Both the position numbers and the translations under genes were made by a program. A DNA stretch of 64,000 nt, taken from contig NC_006686.1 of assembly GCF_000091045.1 (NCBI RefSeq), positions 347,501 through 411,500 on the forward strand, read 5' to 3'. Under the pieces are notes generated by a model. That model ran no database searches and was not told the DNA's origin. It saw only the letters and a program-made list of their open reading frames with translations. This DNA is from Cryptococcus deneoformans JEC21 (lineage: Eukaryota > Basidiomycota > Tremellomycetes > Tremellales > Cryptococcaceae). Shown here one piece after another: positions 46,175-55,680 of the stretch (the stretch's first letter is position 1; the number at the start of each line of letters is the position of its first letter).

Positions 46175-46831
46175 TCATATTCTAGCAGCGTCTGTTGTTC
46201 GTTGGCAATTTTCTGGATGAGAGACCATATGCCCTCGTCCTCGTTCGTTTAAGCGCTTTTTGGACGAAGAGTGCTCGGTCGAGCCCGACCGGTTGGGCGT
46301 GAGCGCACTTTTCTCCACGGTCGCGCCTGTCTTTTCGGCAGAGGCATGTGAAGAGCTCCAACCAGTCGACAGACCCGAGCCTTCATCATTCTGTTTCATG
46401 TCTCTTCCGCAACAAGCCTTGTGACCCCACTGTTGAGATCCATCACAGTTGGCATCAAGCTTATGTCTCTTCACAGAACTCGTTTCCAGCGCAAGTCGGC
46501 TCATCTCTGTTGCGGTACTGGTAGACAGTCTGCTAGTCGTGGACAGTTGTTGCTTGGTGCTGCTTGGGGTTAAGGGAAGGACCGAATCTGGGCTATGCGG
46601 AGAGGACGTATAGACGTAAGATTTGCTTCGCCTTCTTGTCACGGGTATAGGAATAGATTTGGACAAAGGCGGCTTCGTAGGCGTCTGCTGAGGCACAGGG
46701 TAGCTTTTGCTGTCTATAGGGCTGCCTAAAGAGGTACTTTCATCTTCTGGAAGGAGAGAAGGTAAAGATGATGCAGGGAGCGCGAGAGGTGACGGCGGAA
46801 GAAGCCTTTTTCTAGGCGTTTTTGTTGACAT
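46175..46831 (-). CDS. Disordered protein with CDK-type phosphorylation sites
   Basis: A 218-residue frame with no folded domain. It opens MSTKTPRKRLLPPSP and has three full CDK consensus sites (TPRK, TPTK, TPNR) plus several SP/TP pairs (GSPID, SSPHSP, LTPSS) and basic clusters (RRRSKSY, KKRLNERGR). Such composition is typical of small cell-cycle or nuclear substrates, but I know no orthologue. The last about 20 residues of the frame have less typical codons than the overlapping +1 frame (GIWSLIQKIANEQQTLLEYDF), so the true C-terminus may differ. Start ATG at 46829-46831; stop TGA at 46175-46177. Confidence 0.5.
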   Translation of the reverse strand: MSTKTPRKRLLPPSPLALPASSLPSLLPEDESTSLGSPIDSKSYPVPQQTPTKPPLSKSIPIPVTRRRSKSYVYTSSPHSPDSVLPLTPSSTKQQLSTTSRLSTSTATEMSRLALETSSVKRHKLDANCDGSQQWGHKACCGRDMKQNDEGSGLSTGWSSSHASAEKTGATVEKSALTPNRSGSTEHSSSKKRLNERGRGHMVSHPENCQRTTDAARI

Positions 46832-47769
46832 GTCTTGAGTTGCGCTGCTCAGTGACTGTCGACCGACGCGCGCCGCTCGGGGTATCGTCTACACTAGAAA
46901 TATGAGATGGAGTTATTGATTTATTTTTTCACCTGTCAGCACGGGGCACTTACGTGACGGATGTGGCTGCTTTTCCGCTTAGCCAAGTTACGACGATGTC
47001 GTCGTGATGGGAACAGGAAATGGGTCGTGTTCCGCTGAGATGAGCATACGTGCAGTGTTGGGCGGTTTAAAGAGGGGTATTTGCAGGTTGAGTTGCAAAA
47101 GGTAAGGGGATAAATAGTAAAGGAAACATTGGGGCTGTCTGTCGAGATTGATGGTCGGAGGTGGACTGGTGGTCGCGATCACAATTAAATTAGCGCGAGG
47201 ATCAAGGCCGGATACTTGCTCGGCCGCCGCAAGCCAGGACGCGGCCACAGATATTAATGATTGGGGCCTGGCGCTAGCGGCGGGGAAGACAAAGAACCAA
47301 AAAAATACAAAAACAAAATGGGCGACATATTCTAGATAAGAGTCTCTTCTAAGAAAATCCAGCCAAATGGAACAAAGTTCACGGTGATGTCTTTACTGGA
47401 ACGTGTTCTTTTTCTTACCTGGCTGTACCGCTGTCCAAGAAAACAGGAATACATAGCAAACGACGCGATGATCAAAGACGATATAAGTGGTGATAAATAT
47501 GATGATAACTAATGACGTATTAATTCAGTGAAAATAAATAACGATTGCACAGCGGCCATGCCCGCCCTAACCCCACCCACGGCAACATGACTGAATGTTT
47601 AAGATGAACTTCTTATTGCGTCTGATGCTCCGTCATTCGTGCTTACTAGTTCGTTTCACAGTGGGCCTGCTGCAAAACATCTGTAAGCAACTTCAATTAT
47701 ACTTCAGGATACTCCAAAAAGCAAGGCCTTTCATTACCCGTAAGCTGTGGGACTCGCAAGTTGGTCACA
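46832..47769. other. Divergent intergenic region (0.94 kb)
   Basis: Between two start codons. An 86-codon minus frame (46988-47248) is unsupported. AT-rich about 47280-47560. No gene called. Confidence 0.4.
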
Positions 47770-48640
47770 ATGGCTCCTCTTCCTTTCCATCTGTCAACAG
47801 TCCTCCGACCCCTTTCACCGTCACTCGCTACAGTTCGCCTCAAATCCAACGTCTTTGCACTCGTCCTGTTTTCTCTTAGAAATTTGTTTCCACCATTTAG
47901 AGCAGTCCGATCTCTGGTATTGCAAGCCTGTGACGCTGCGCAAGGGAGGTTCGGCAGAGAAAAGAGTTTTGGAGAGATTGGATTAGGATTAGGGGGTAAG
48001 TTGAAGCATGGCTTCTATTATACAAGGTCGAGCTGATGAGATATGTTAACAGAGGCTTTGATAACCTTGGTCCTTGTGTGGAATATTGTCGAGGCAATTG
48101 TAGCCTTGCAGTACCCGTCTACATACGTGCCTCCTCAACCGAAAGGGATGGAGTTGACGCCTTCAAAGGTATCTTCTCCTCTCGTAAGTCTAAACTTTAC
48201 CACGTTCAATGGCTGCGGTCTTTAGCTCATATATACTTCAGACACGATCTTACACCCCCCACCCATCAACGCCCCCACAGCCACTGTCTCGCCAAGTCTA
48301 TCGTCCGTCACCATCATCCTTGAATCAACCAGCTCAGACCGCTGTTCAGCAGACTCCATCAGGGCCGTCCCATGCCGCTGCGCGGACTGCTCTCAGTAAT
48401 TCTACCTCTACTTCACTTTCCAGTTCTACAGCCAAGATACTCAACCTTCCTCCAACTGAGTCACCTAGCAGCGGGCTTTTCTACGAAAGGGGCCAAGGGA
48501 GGTCTCCTCAAGGTACGGCCGGAATTAATGGAGCGACAAATATGGGAGGAGACTTTGTGCTTGTCGACAGGGACGAAAAGGAATGGGTGGATAATGTGTG
48601 GAAAGGCGTCAAGGGCAAGGGAGGGCGAGTGGGATTATGA
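47770..48640 (+). CDS. Two-TM membrane protein, possible POM34-like nuclear pore component
   Basis: Three exons (introns starting at 47996 and 48186) encode about 240 residues. Two hydrophobic segments lie in the first 95 residues (FALVLFSLRNLFPPF region and ALITLVLVWNIVEAIVAL). Then comes a Ser/Pro/Thr-rich tail with RSYTPHPSTPPQPLSR, ending DEKEWVDNVWKG..GRVGL. Two close membrane segments followed by a proline- and TP-rich nuclear-pore-like tail is the layout of fungal Pom34 (NPCC family). The match is to layout and composition only, so the name is tentative; it could be another small membrane protein. Confidence 0.55.
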
Positions 48641-48726
48641 GTCGGTGCGGGCATAGCGATGGCATTCATTATCATACAACATAATATAGCATATGCAGTC
48701 ATACACTGCGCCAGCAATACAGGCTT

Positions 48727-50202
48727 CTATTCTGCGTCCCTCCAAAGCTTGATGACTTTTTCAGGCTCTAACGATCCACTAGCGATCGTCCTTCCGTCCG
48801 GCGACACCTGAGCAGGGACTTTGTTAGGATGTTACGGATACGCTCGAGTGTATCTTGACTCACAGCGAGGGCAACAACAGAGCAACGATGTGATAGGTCT
48901 CCTTCTAAAACTTGCAGCACTCGCTTGCTTTGAATATCCCAGATGATCAACTTGCCATTTTCGGAGCCGGAGATGATCCACGCATCTCTCATTTTAGTCT
49001 TGACATTGGACACTACGACTGGGGGCTTTGCTGGTTCTGGATCTCTGTCTACACAGTCCACGTCCATCTTTTCTTCTTTCAACGGATCTAAATGACCGTT
49101 GCTCTCGGTGCCTTGGAATAGAGGCGGTAGACCCTCGTAGATGACAGCGGGACAAGGCCATCGTTCACTGACAAAGGTGCCAGGAGCGCGTATTGTCTTT
49201 ATAACTTTGCCCGTGTGGATGTTATATATTCTCAGAGTAGACGAAAGGGTGGAAGCTTGTAGGAAAACAGAAGATGGGGTGAATGCGGCGTATGAGCTGT
49301 GAAGGAGTCAGCGACAATACCGAAAACGCCCATGAACATACATAGGGGAATTAGTGTCGTTGTCTAGGGTTTTGAGACACTGTCCCGTACTGGCGTCCCA
49401 CAGTCGTCTACGTCCTGTTAGCGAGTAGTTGTACGAGACAGGCCCATGATTGCTTACATTAATCCATCTGCGCCAGCTGTGAGCACCATCTCGCCTTCTG
49501 CATCCCAAGCCACACACCACACAGCGTCTGCATGTGCAGGCAGTTGCCTCAAGGCTTTGCCCCTTTTGACGTCCCATATTATCGTCGATTCATCAAAACT
49601 ACCAGTCGCGAGGAGATTGGATTTGGGAGAAAAGGCAACAGAAAGCACGGGGGCGGTGTGTGAGACAAGGTGACGTATAGCTGGAACCGTGGATGATGAT
49701 GATACAGACGATTGAGGAGGCACTGGAGCTATAGGGTGATCTTCCGTATCTGAAGCATCAGAAGGTTCTAGAGGTGGCGGGTAAAAAGTTACTCCCGGTG
49801 TCGGGTGCAGAAGGTGAATGTCTGAAGTGTGATCATCCGAAGCCGTGGCAATGTAGAGGGAGTCTGGGGATATTGTGATGTCGTTGATACCTAGCGATTA
49901 TGTCAAATTTGTTCCGGAGACAATATGTTCTGCATACCTGCTTTGTGGGCACGGAATCCACGGATATGTTCTCCACTAGTTGGATGCCTGGCGGCTTGTT
50001 AGGACTGATATGTACATGCTTTAGGAATAAATACTTGCCAGAAGTGAAGCCAGCCGTCGGCACCCGCACTGGCCAGCAACGTGCCGTCTGGAGAAAATCG
50101 CAGAGCCGTAACGGCCCGAGAGTGAGCTGAGAGAGTAGAACTCGGGACATAGTTTGGGGTCCGCGTCGCGGTCGGGGGAGGGGCAGTTGTTGAAATTGCC
50201 AT
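48727..50202 (-). CDS. WD40 propeller protein, WDR5/Swd3-like
   Basis: Seven-blade style repeats are visible: LSAHSRAVTALRFSPDGTLLASAGADGWLHFW near the start (blade core TALRFSPDG), FRAHKAGINDITISPD, LVSHTAPVLSVAFSPKSNLLATG with STIIWDVKRG, LPAHADAVWCVAWDAEG with IRLWDASTGQCLKTL, then a long insert and GSENGKLIIWDIQSKRVLQVL, ending ALAVSPDGRTIASGSLEP..IKLWRDAE before TAG at 48727-48729. The order 'LRLWDASTGQCLKTL' and overall size fit WDR5/Swd3, the COMPASS histone H3K4 methyltransferase subunit, but the insert of about 90 residues is unusual, so another WD40 role is possible. Start ATG at 50202; about six introns. Confidence 0.72.
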
Positions 50203-51390
50203 GGCCAATACCTATGGCTGCACAGCTGATAGATATGTTGGGCTGATTTGGGCCAGAGCCAGTCTGATTAACAGTAGTCAGTAGCAGATTGTCGGCCAGG
50301 ACCTCATAGCATGTCCCCGGCGGCGCCTTTCAGTTCGTTTGTTGACAAGCTCACATCTCGAAAAACCCATTGCGTCACGGAGATCGTTTAATAATTCCGC
50401 CGGTCTTGACGACGGGCTCAGCGTCCTATCTCCATCTTTTTGTCTTGCTCGATCGTCGGTCGGATCTGCCGCCTGCGGATGAACGTCGGAAGGGAGGTAC
50501 CAACACATGATGTCACGGGGCAGTGATACTCGCTTGACTTCCCGAATATCCCGACAAATTTAAATCCATTAATACACCAGACCGCACAATCGCCGCAGCA
50601 CTCCCAAAAACTTGTTGGGCTTCTGGACCTTAGATTTCGGAACAACGAAAATGGTTCTTTTAACGATAAACTGGCGACCGTAATAAAGATCGGAACGACT
50701 CTTCTTGAACGCCATCCCGCCAGCAGCCGAGTCCGAGGTGAGGACTGTGTGATTGATTTGATTCAGACTTGCGGTCTATACGACCGGCGGTGGTGGAAGC
50801 AGTAAAGTAGTAGGTATAGTAGGCCATAGTCTTGGCTTTCCCATCCTTGTCTGCTGTCTCGTATAATCGGGCACACTGTTTCATGCATGTTAATTACTCC
50901 GGGCATGAAAATGAACGTGTCACTTCCGACCTCGGAGGATGGCCGATGCTCAGAGCTCAATTGCGGCAGCTCTGTAATAATTGTCCAAAAACAACCAAAA
51001 TTTAAAGCCCACCACGATTGCCAAGTTCGGCCCAAGACCCAGATGATGACCGTGAAAATGGTGTGCGGGCTAAATTAAAGGAAACTGGGGTAGTGAGCAT
51101 TTATTTCGGGAATTTGAGAATTTTCCCGAGGGGAGGGCACAAAGGGTAACACCGCCACGTCCCTCTCGTCTTTGGCCGCAAACACTCTTATTAATCCTCC
51201 TTTCCCCTTCTTTCCTTTCCATCCTTTTTTTTCTATTCCTGGACCATACATATACATTCCCCTCATATCTCACACCATATTCCCCATCGCACACGCATAC
51301 AGCGCCAGTACAGTATCCCCCGCCGCACAAGCCCACAAAACACGTCAACTCAAGCCACTGGTTTCGAGCCTTTCCCACACCATATCTTCC
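50203..51390. other. Divergent intergenic region (1.19 kb)
   Basis: Between the WD40 gene and a transcription-factor gene. The minus strand has a 74-codon frame (50660-50884) and a 48-codon frame starting MAFKKSRSDLYYGRQF (about 50566-50712); neither has a known family. Long promoters are common for regulators. Confidence 0.4.
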
Positions 51391-52813
51391 ATGTCCTTGA
51401 CATCCAACTTTTCCTTTCCCCAATCCTTTTCTGTCGATACGAACCATCAATCCGCTTGCTCCATCCCCTCTCCTCCTTCCCTTTCTTCAGGCAGAACCTC
51501 GCCAGACTTTGACTTTGAGTCATTTACCCACTACTCGCCCAACGCGTCTTCACTCGTTGACGAGATTGACTCGGCCGACCTTCACAAAGAGTCTTCTTCC
51601 ACTCCACCATCTACCGATCTGGTCTCTCCACGATCCTCTATCGCCGACATCTCTCAGATCCAGCCGCCTACTCAGGTTGGAGAGCTAGATACTGCAGAAG
51701 CCCTCAGTAAACATCATCTTCAGCGTTACCTTCACTACAAAACGCTTGCCGCCCGCGCCGAAGCAGACCGCGCCATTGTCGTTCACCAGCAAATTCAATC
51801 ACATACTCCAGACGACGAGTTTGACGCCCTGTTTTCTGCGTGTGACAAATCCTCAGTTGGGTTGATGCCTGACGGGTCCGCAAATTCTACCTTTTTCAAA
51901 GACGCTGCCGTTTCTGGTGACAACCATAACAACATGCTTGCCTATCAGTCGCACATGGTTCAGCCTACCTACTACCAGATGGGTCAGGCCGTGCCCAACT
52001 GGCAGCAGTCTGACGGGTTTTATCATCCTCAGCCTTCCCAAGTTGCTCTGCACAACGCACAAGCTCAAGCGCATCTTCAGGCTGCAGAGGTCGCGCGGTT
52101 CCAGGCTGAGCAGCATCGCATGAACATGTCCAACTTTTATGTTCCGGTTTCTGCTGCTCCTCGCTCTTCGTATGACGCTCCTCAAAATGCGCCATCCTTT
52201 GCTGGTCAATCGATATCCAATCTTACCAACCAATCGCCTTCTTATTCGTCCACAACCTCTTACCCCGTGTCCAACGTTGTTATGGACAGGACGTCTTCAA
52301 TGTCTGGTCTTACTACTGTTGCGGTCAGCAGACGAGCTAGCGAAGAAGGTGAAGAAGAGTTGGCGTATTCCTCAGAAGAAGACGCCAAGCCAAATGTCGC
52401 GTCGATTCCCGTTGCCAACGTGCACGGTGGTGGTAGGGGATATGTGCCTGGTCAGACTCCTGATGACCCCAAAAAGAAGCACAAGTGCCAGGTCTGTGGT
52501 CGCGGTTTTGCTAGAGCTTTTAATCTCAAGGTAAGCAAGCATCTACTGCCGATTAGGTCACGTTTCCACGAGCTGACACTTTTTGCCATAGTCTCACATC
52601 CAAACTCACAATCCTCTCCGTGCTAAACCTTATCAGTGCCCCCACGCCACGTGCAAGCGCGGCTTTTCTCGTCTTCATGACCTCGAACGTCATCGACAGG
52701 GCATCCATTCCGATGGTCCCCTCGTTGATGCCAAGCGCCATGGTGTAACACCCGCGGTCGCCCGTGCCCAAAACAGGATCCAGAAGCGAGCCGAATCAGG
52801 AAGTCTCATATAG
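51391..52813 (+). CDS. C2H2 transcription factor with two C-terminal zinc fingers
   Basis: About 450 residues. The N-terminal part is Ser/Gln/Ala-rich (FSFPQSFSVD, HPQPSQVALHNAQAQAH), with an acidic patch SEEGEEELAYSSEED. The fingers are at the end: HKCQVCGRGFARAFNLKSHIQTH (C-x2-C-x12-H-x3-H; the intron falls between K and SH) and YQCPHATCKRGFSRLHDLERHRQGIH (C-x4-C-x12-H-x4-H), followed by a basic tail with TPAVARAQNRIQKRAESGSLI. The second finger resembles fungal regulators with the RLHDLxRH helix; I cannot assign a named one. Start 51391 is the first ATG in frame. The frame is open upstream to about 51172 but without ATG. One intron from 52529; stop TAG 52811-52813. Confidence 0.83.
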
Positions 52814-53835
52814 CCGTCTTATGACGGCGCAACAAATAAACGGGAACTGCTTATCGCGTTCCACCCGAGACTTTTCTTTTCCTTTTTCGACCCCTCGTCT
52901 TCTTGTTCTCTTTTTTGCGAACTTGTCTTCTCCTCTCCGACTCTACCTTTTATGCGGCAATACCGAGTCTTTTCCTCTCTTGTCGCTTTCTCCATTCCCG
53001 CTCGTCTTTCATTTATCCGTTATCTCTCTCGATCCCGACTACCGACATTCGTCTTGTTTTGCCGAACAAACCTCCAAAATGCAGCGCCGCCGCCATTTGG
53101 CGGCATTCCAAGTCGAGCTGCTTGTTCGTGCAACATTATGTGTCCTGGTCGAGAAGAAGATGGCGTAAGTGAAGAGTATGGAGAAAGCGTCGAGGAGCTC
53201 GCTCTTCGAGTGAGTACAGACGTGGGGTATATGCGGCTTTGATAGTCGGCACCCAATTCTCTTTTGCTGCCATTCAGCATTCGACAACTGTGTCTTTTTT
53301 TTATTTCTCATTTCATCAATCCACCCTCCACTTCCATATCTATCGTCCATCGCTCTATCTATTCACATTTCTTTTGCACCACACGACAATTGACCGCCTC
53401 ATCCATCCCGCGACCCCCCCTTTCCCTCGACATTATAGCTTTCCGGCAACACCGCTTTTGTTTTAACACAATTTTTCTTTTTTTGATCTATTTTTTAATA
53501 TTGTTTCATAGCGGTGCTTTTTTATTTGCTCGGAAGCTGTCGGAGAGAGGCTAGGGTGAGCCTAGTGATAGGATCTTGGACCGTCGACGTGTTATGTGCC
53601 TTTATTATTCCGATTTCTGTCTGTATTTATATTTGCGTAATAGATTAGCCCCCCAAAAAAACAAGTAAAAAGCCTGCGCTGGTGATGTATACACTATCGG
53701 CGAGACAGATTCTGCGACGACAACCACGTCTTTTGTGCGCGTAGCCATTAAAAATAATGACATGAGGTAATGCTATGGTCTATGGTAGTACTAGATGTGG
53801 CTAGCTACAAAAGGTGTTTTTACAACCTTTGTTTT
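52814..53835. other. Long convergent 3' region
   Basis: About 1.0 kb between convergent stop codons. Strongly pyrimidine-rich (about 52870-53520). A perfect palindrome with 7-bp arms, GCCGCCATTTGGCGGC, lies at 53089-53104. No gene supported; probably a long 3' UTR of the transcription factor. Confidence 0.45.
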
Positions 53836-55138
53836 TCAATCCCTTTCTCTATCCCAAGTGACTTGTTCCTTATCGTCCCAGGGCACCCTCCCAGGATAGC
53901 CCATACCAACGTCTGAATTCCTTGCCTCCCACGTTTCTTCACCCTTGATACTCTGGATAGCGGGGCACCATTCGAACAAGTCTGCGAGTTCGGGACAGCT
54001 TGTAAAGTATGGATGATATCTCGCGTACGGGTTCCTGAGGAGGCGTTTGATCGAAAGAGGCGGATGGCAGCCTGACGGGGAGGAGAGGAAGGGAAGGTAT
54101 CCGTACTTGAGTTCACCGGCATAGTGGGCGGACGTATCGCCGGCGTCGTCTATCCCGATATAGTGGAACGCGGATGACGGGAAGCGAAGAGCTGCTCTGT
54201 GGAGGTTTTCAAAGCTGGGAAACGAGTGTGAGAGGCGGGGATAGTATGGTTTTACAGCCAACTTACCGCAGACGCTTCATCCCGTAGCCCACGACGGTGA
54301 TCTTCCGTGGCCAGTTGCCTGTAACTTCCTTGAACCGGGCAATAGAGAACAGCAAGTTTTGATAGCTGTCGAGAGCATATTCTTCTGTAGCTGTCCGCAA
54401 GTTGAGAGGGAGGGGCGCCGTCTTGGGAGAGTCGGCGATGGAGGTCGAGGGGATGAGTGAGAGCGCCATGGCGAGACGATAGTAGGAGAGAGCTTCGGGG
54501 ATGGGCGGTGAGGGAGGATGTCTGGTCGCGCCGCTTTTTGTTGCATTGGCACCCGGTTAGCCTTGTTTAAGAACCACAGCGAGTCATAGGACGTACCCAG
54601 AGAACACGAGGAGCGATTTCGGATCGGCGTTCAGCTCGTCCACGCCCCGTTCGATATGCTTTACATACGTTTTCACGCTTCCGCCCTTCTGCATGGGTTC
54701 CAGTATCCAGTCGGCGTCGTCGTCCACCCTGTCCGCATCGTGGCCGAGCCAGATGGCATGTCCAGGGACGACGATGAGATGCTCGAGCTCTGCGTACCGC
54801 GCGTCCCGCTCGAGGGTGGTCTCTATGCTCAGCGGGATCGGAGACTCGCGCTGCCCTGGACTCGCAGCGTCGTCCCACCCGGAGCCGGCTGCGTACGAGT
54901 ACGGCCGCGCCAGAGCACGCCGCGGCGAGTGGGCCGGGACGAAGACCAAGCTGAGGTTGAGCAGGAGCGAGCCCGAGAGTGCGAGCACAAGCAGGGCCGC
55001 GGCGAGGTTGGTGAGCCGGGTGCGTGCCCTGAGGGCGGCGAGGAGCTGCTGGGAGGCGGAGGGGTGGTGGTGGGCGGGGCCGGCGGTGAAGTACGGGCTC
55101 GCCCTGCCCTTGCGGCCTGCGTTTGGGAGTGGGAGCAT
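53836..55138 (-). CDS. DUF218-domain protein with N-terminal membrane anchor
   Basis: DUF218 proteins share a Rossmann-like fold; bacterial members act in envelope metabolism, fungal ones are uncharacterised. Start at 55138. Residues about 42-65 form a membrane segment (NLAAALLVLALSGSLLLNLSLVFV, in part LLVLALSGSLLLNL). Family blocks: HLIVVPGHAIWLG, WILEPMQKG, HIERGVDELNADPKSLLVFSGG-ATR across the first intron, then EEYALDSYQNLLFSIARFKEVTG and ITVVGYGMKRLRF, and GIDDAG. Stop TGA 53836-53838. Two introns. The first exon is far richer in GC than the others (see the GC island). The gene shares a 71-bp start region with WDR59. Confidence 0.78.
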
Positions 55139-55680
55139 GGTGCCCGGGAAGAGGATATGGATGTGTAAATAAAGTTCCGCGGAGAACGCGATGTCAACTG
55201 CATCTCCCCATGCTGTCCCCGGCCAACGTCCCGCTGCCGAGCTCCCCCGCGCCCACCGCGTCCCGGCGCTCCTCGTCGTCGTCCACGCCCTTCCAGCCGT
55301 CGCCGCTCACCGCGCTCCGCCCACGCAGCCCGGCCCCGAGGCCGCACGACGACGACGACCCGTTCAGCGAGGGCGCCACCGTCAGCGTGAACCAGCCGGT
55401 CGGCTCCATCTCCATCAGCCCGAGCAGCAGGGACGTCTGCCTCGCGTCCAGGAAGGGCCTCTACATCCTCGACCTCGCAAACCTCAACAACGCGCCCAGA
55501 TTCGTGCCCCAGGGCGGCGCATGGCAGATCGCAGAGTAAGCACAGGTGCACGTCCGGCCGCAAGGGTGCTCATCCGCTGCAGTGTCCAGTGGTCGCCCCA
55601 CCCCGCCACCTCCAGCCTGATCCTCTCCACCTCGTCGCAAAAGCTGCTGGTGTGGGACCTCGCCGCGCCGCGTCCGCTCC
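54700..55680. other. GC-rich island across the DUF218/WDR59 starts
   Basis: By hand counts, sample 60-bp lines are 72% (54841), 73% (54961), 77% (55261), 68% (55561) and 70% (55621) GC, against 52-58% just outside (53941, 54601, 55681, 57001). Codon third positions in both first exons are almost all G or C. Other genes in the window do not show this. Confidence 0.85.
55139..55209. promoter_or_regulatory. 71-bp bidirectional start region, DUF218 / WDR59
   Basis: Only 71 bp separate the two divergent start codons (ATG at 55138 minus, ATG at 55210 plus). Both promoters and 5' UTRs must overlap each other or the opposite gene. No TATA-like element seen. Confidence 0.6.

Noticed and set aside
54829..55563. 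244-codon minus-strand frame across both starts
   Set aside because: Runs through the GC island, where stop codons are rare in all frames; conflicts with DUF218 and WDR59, which have real domains.
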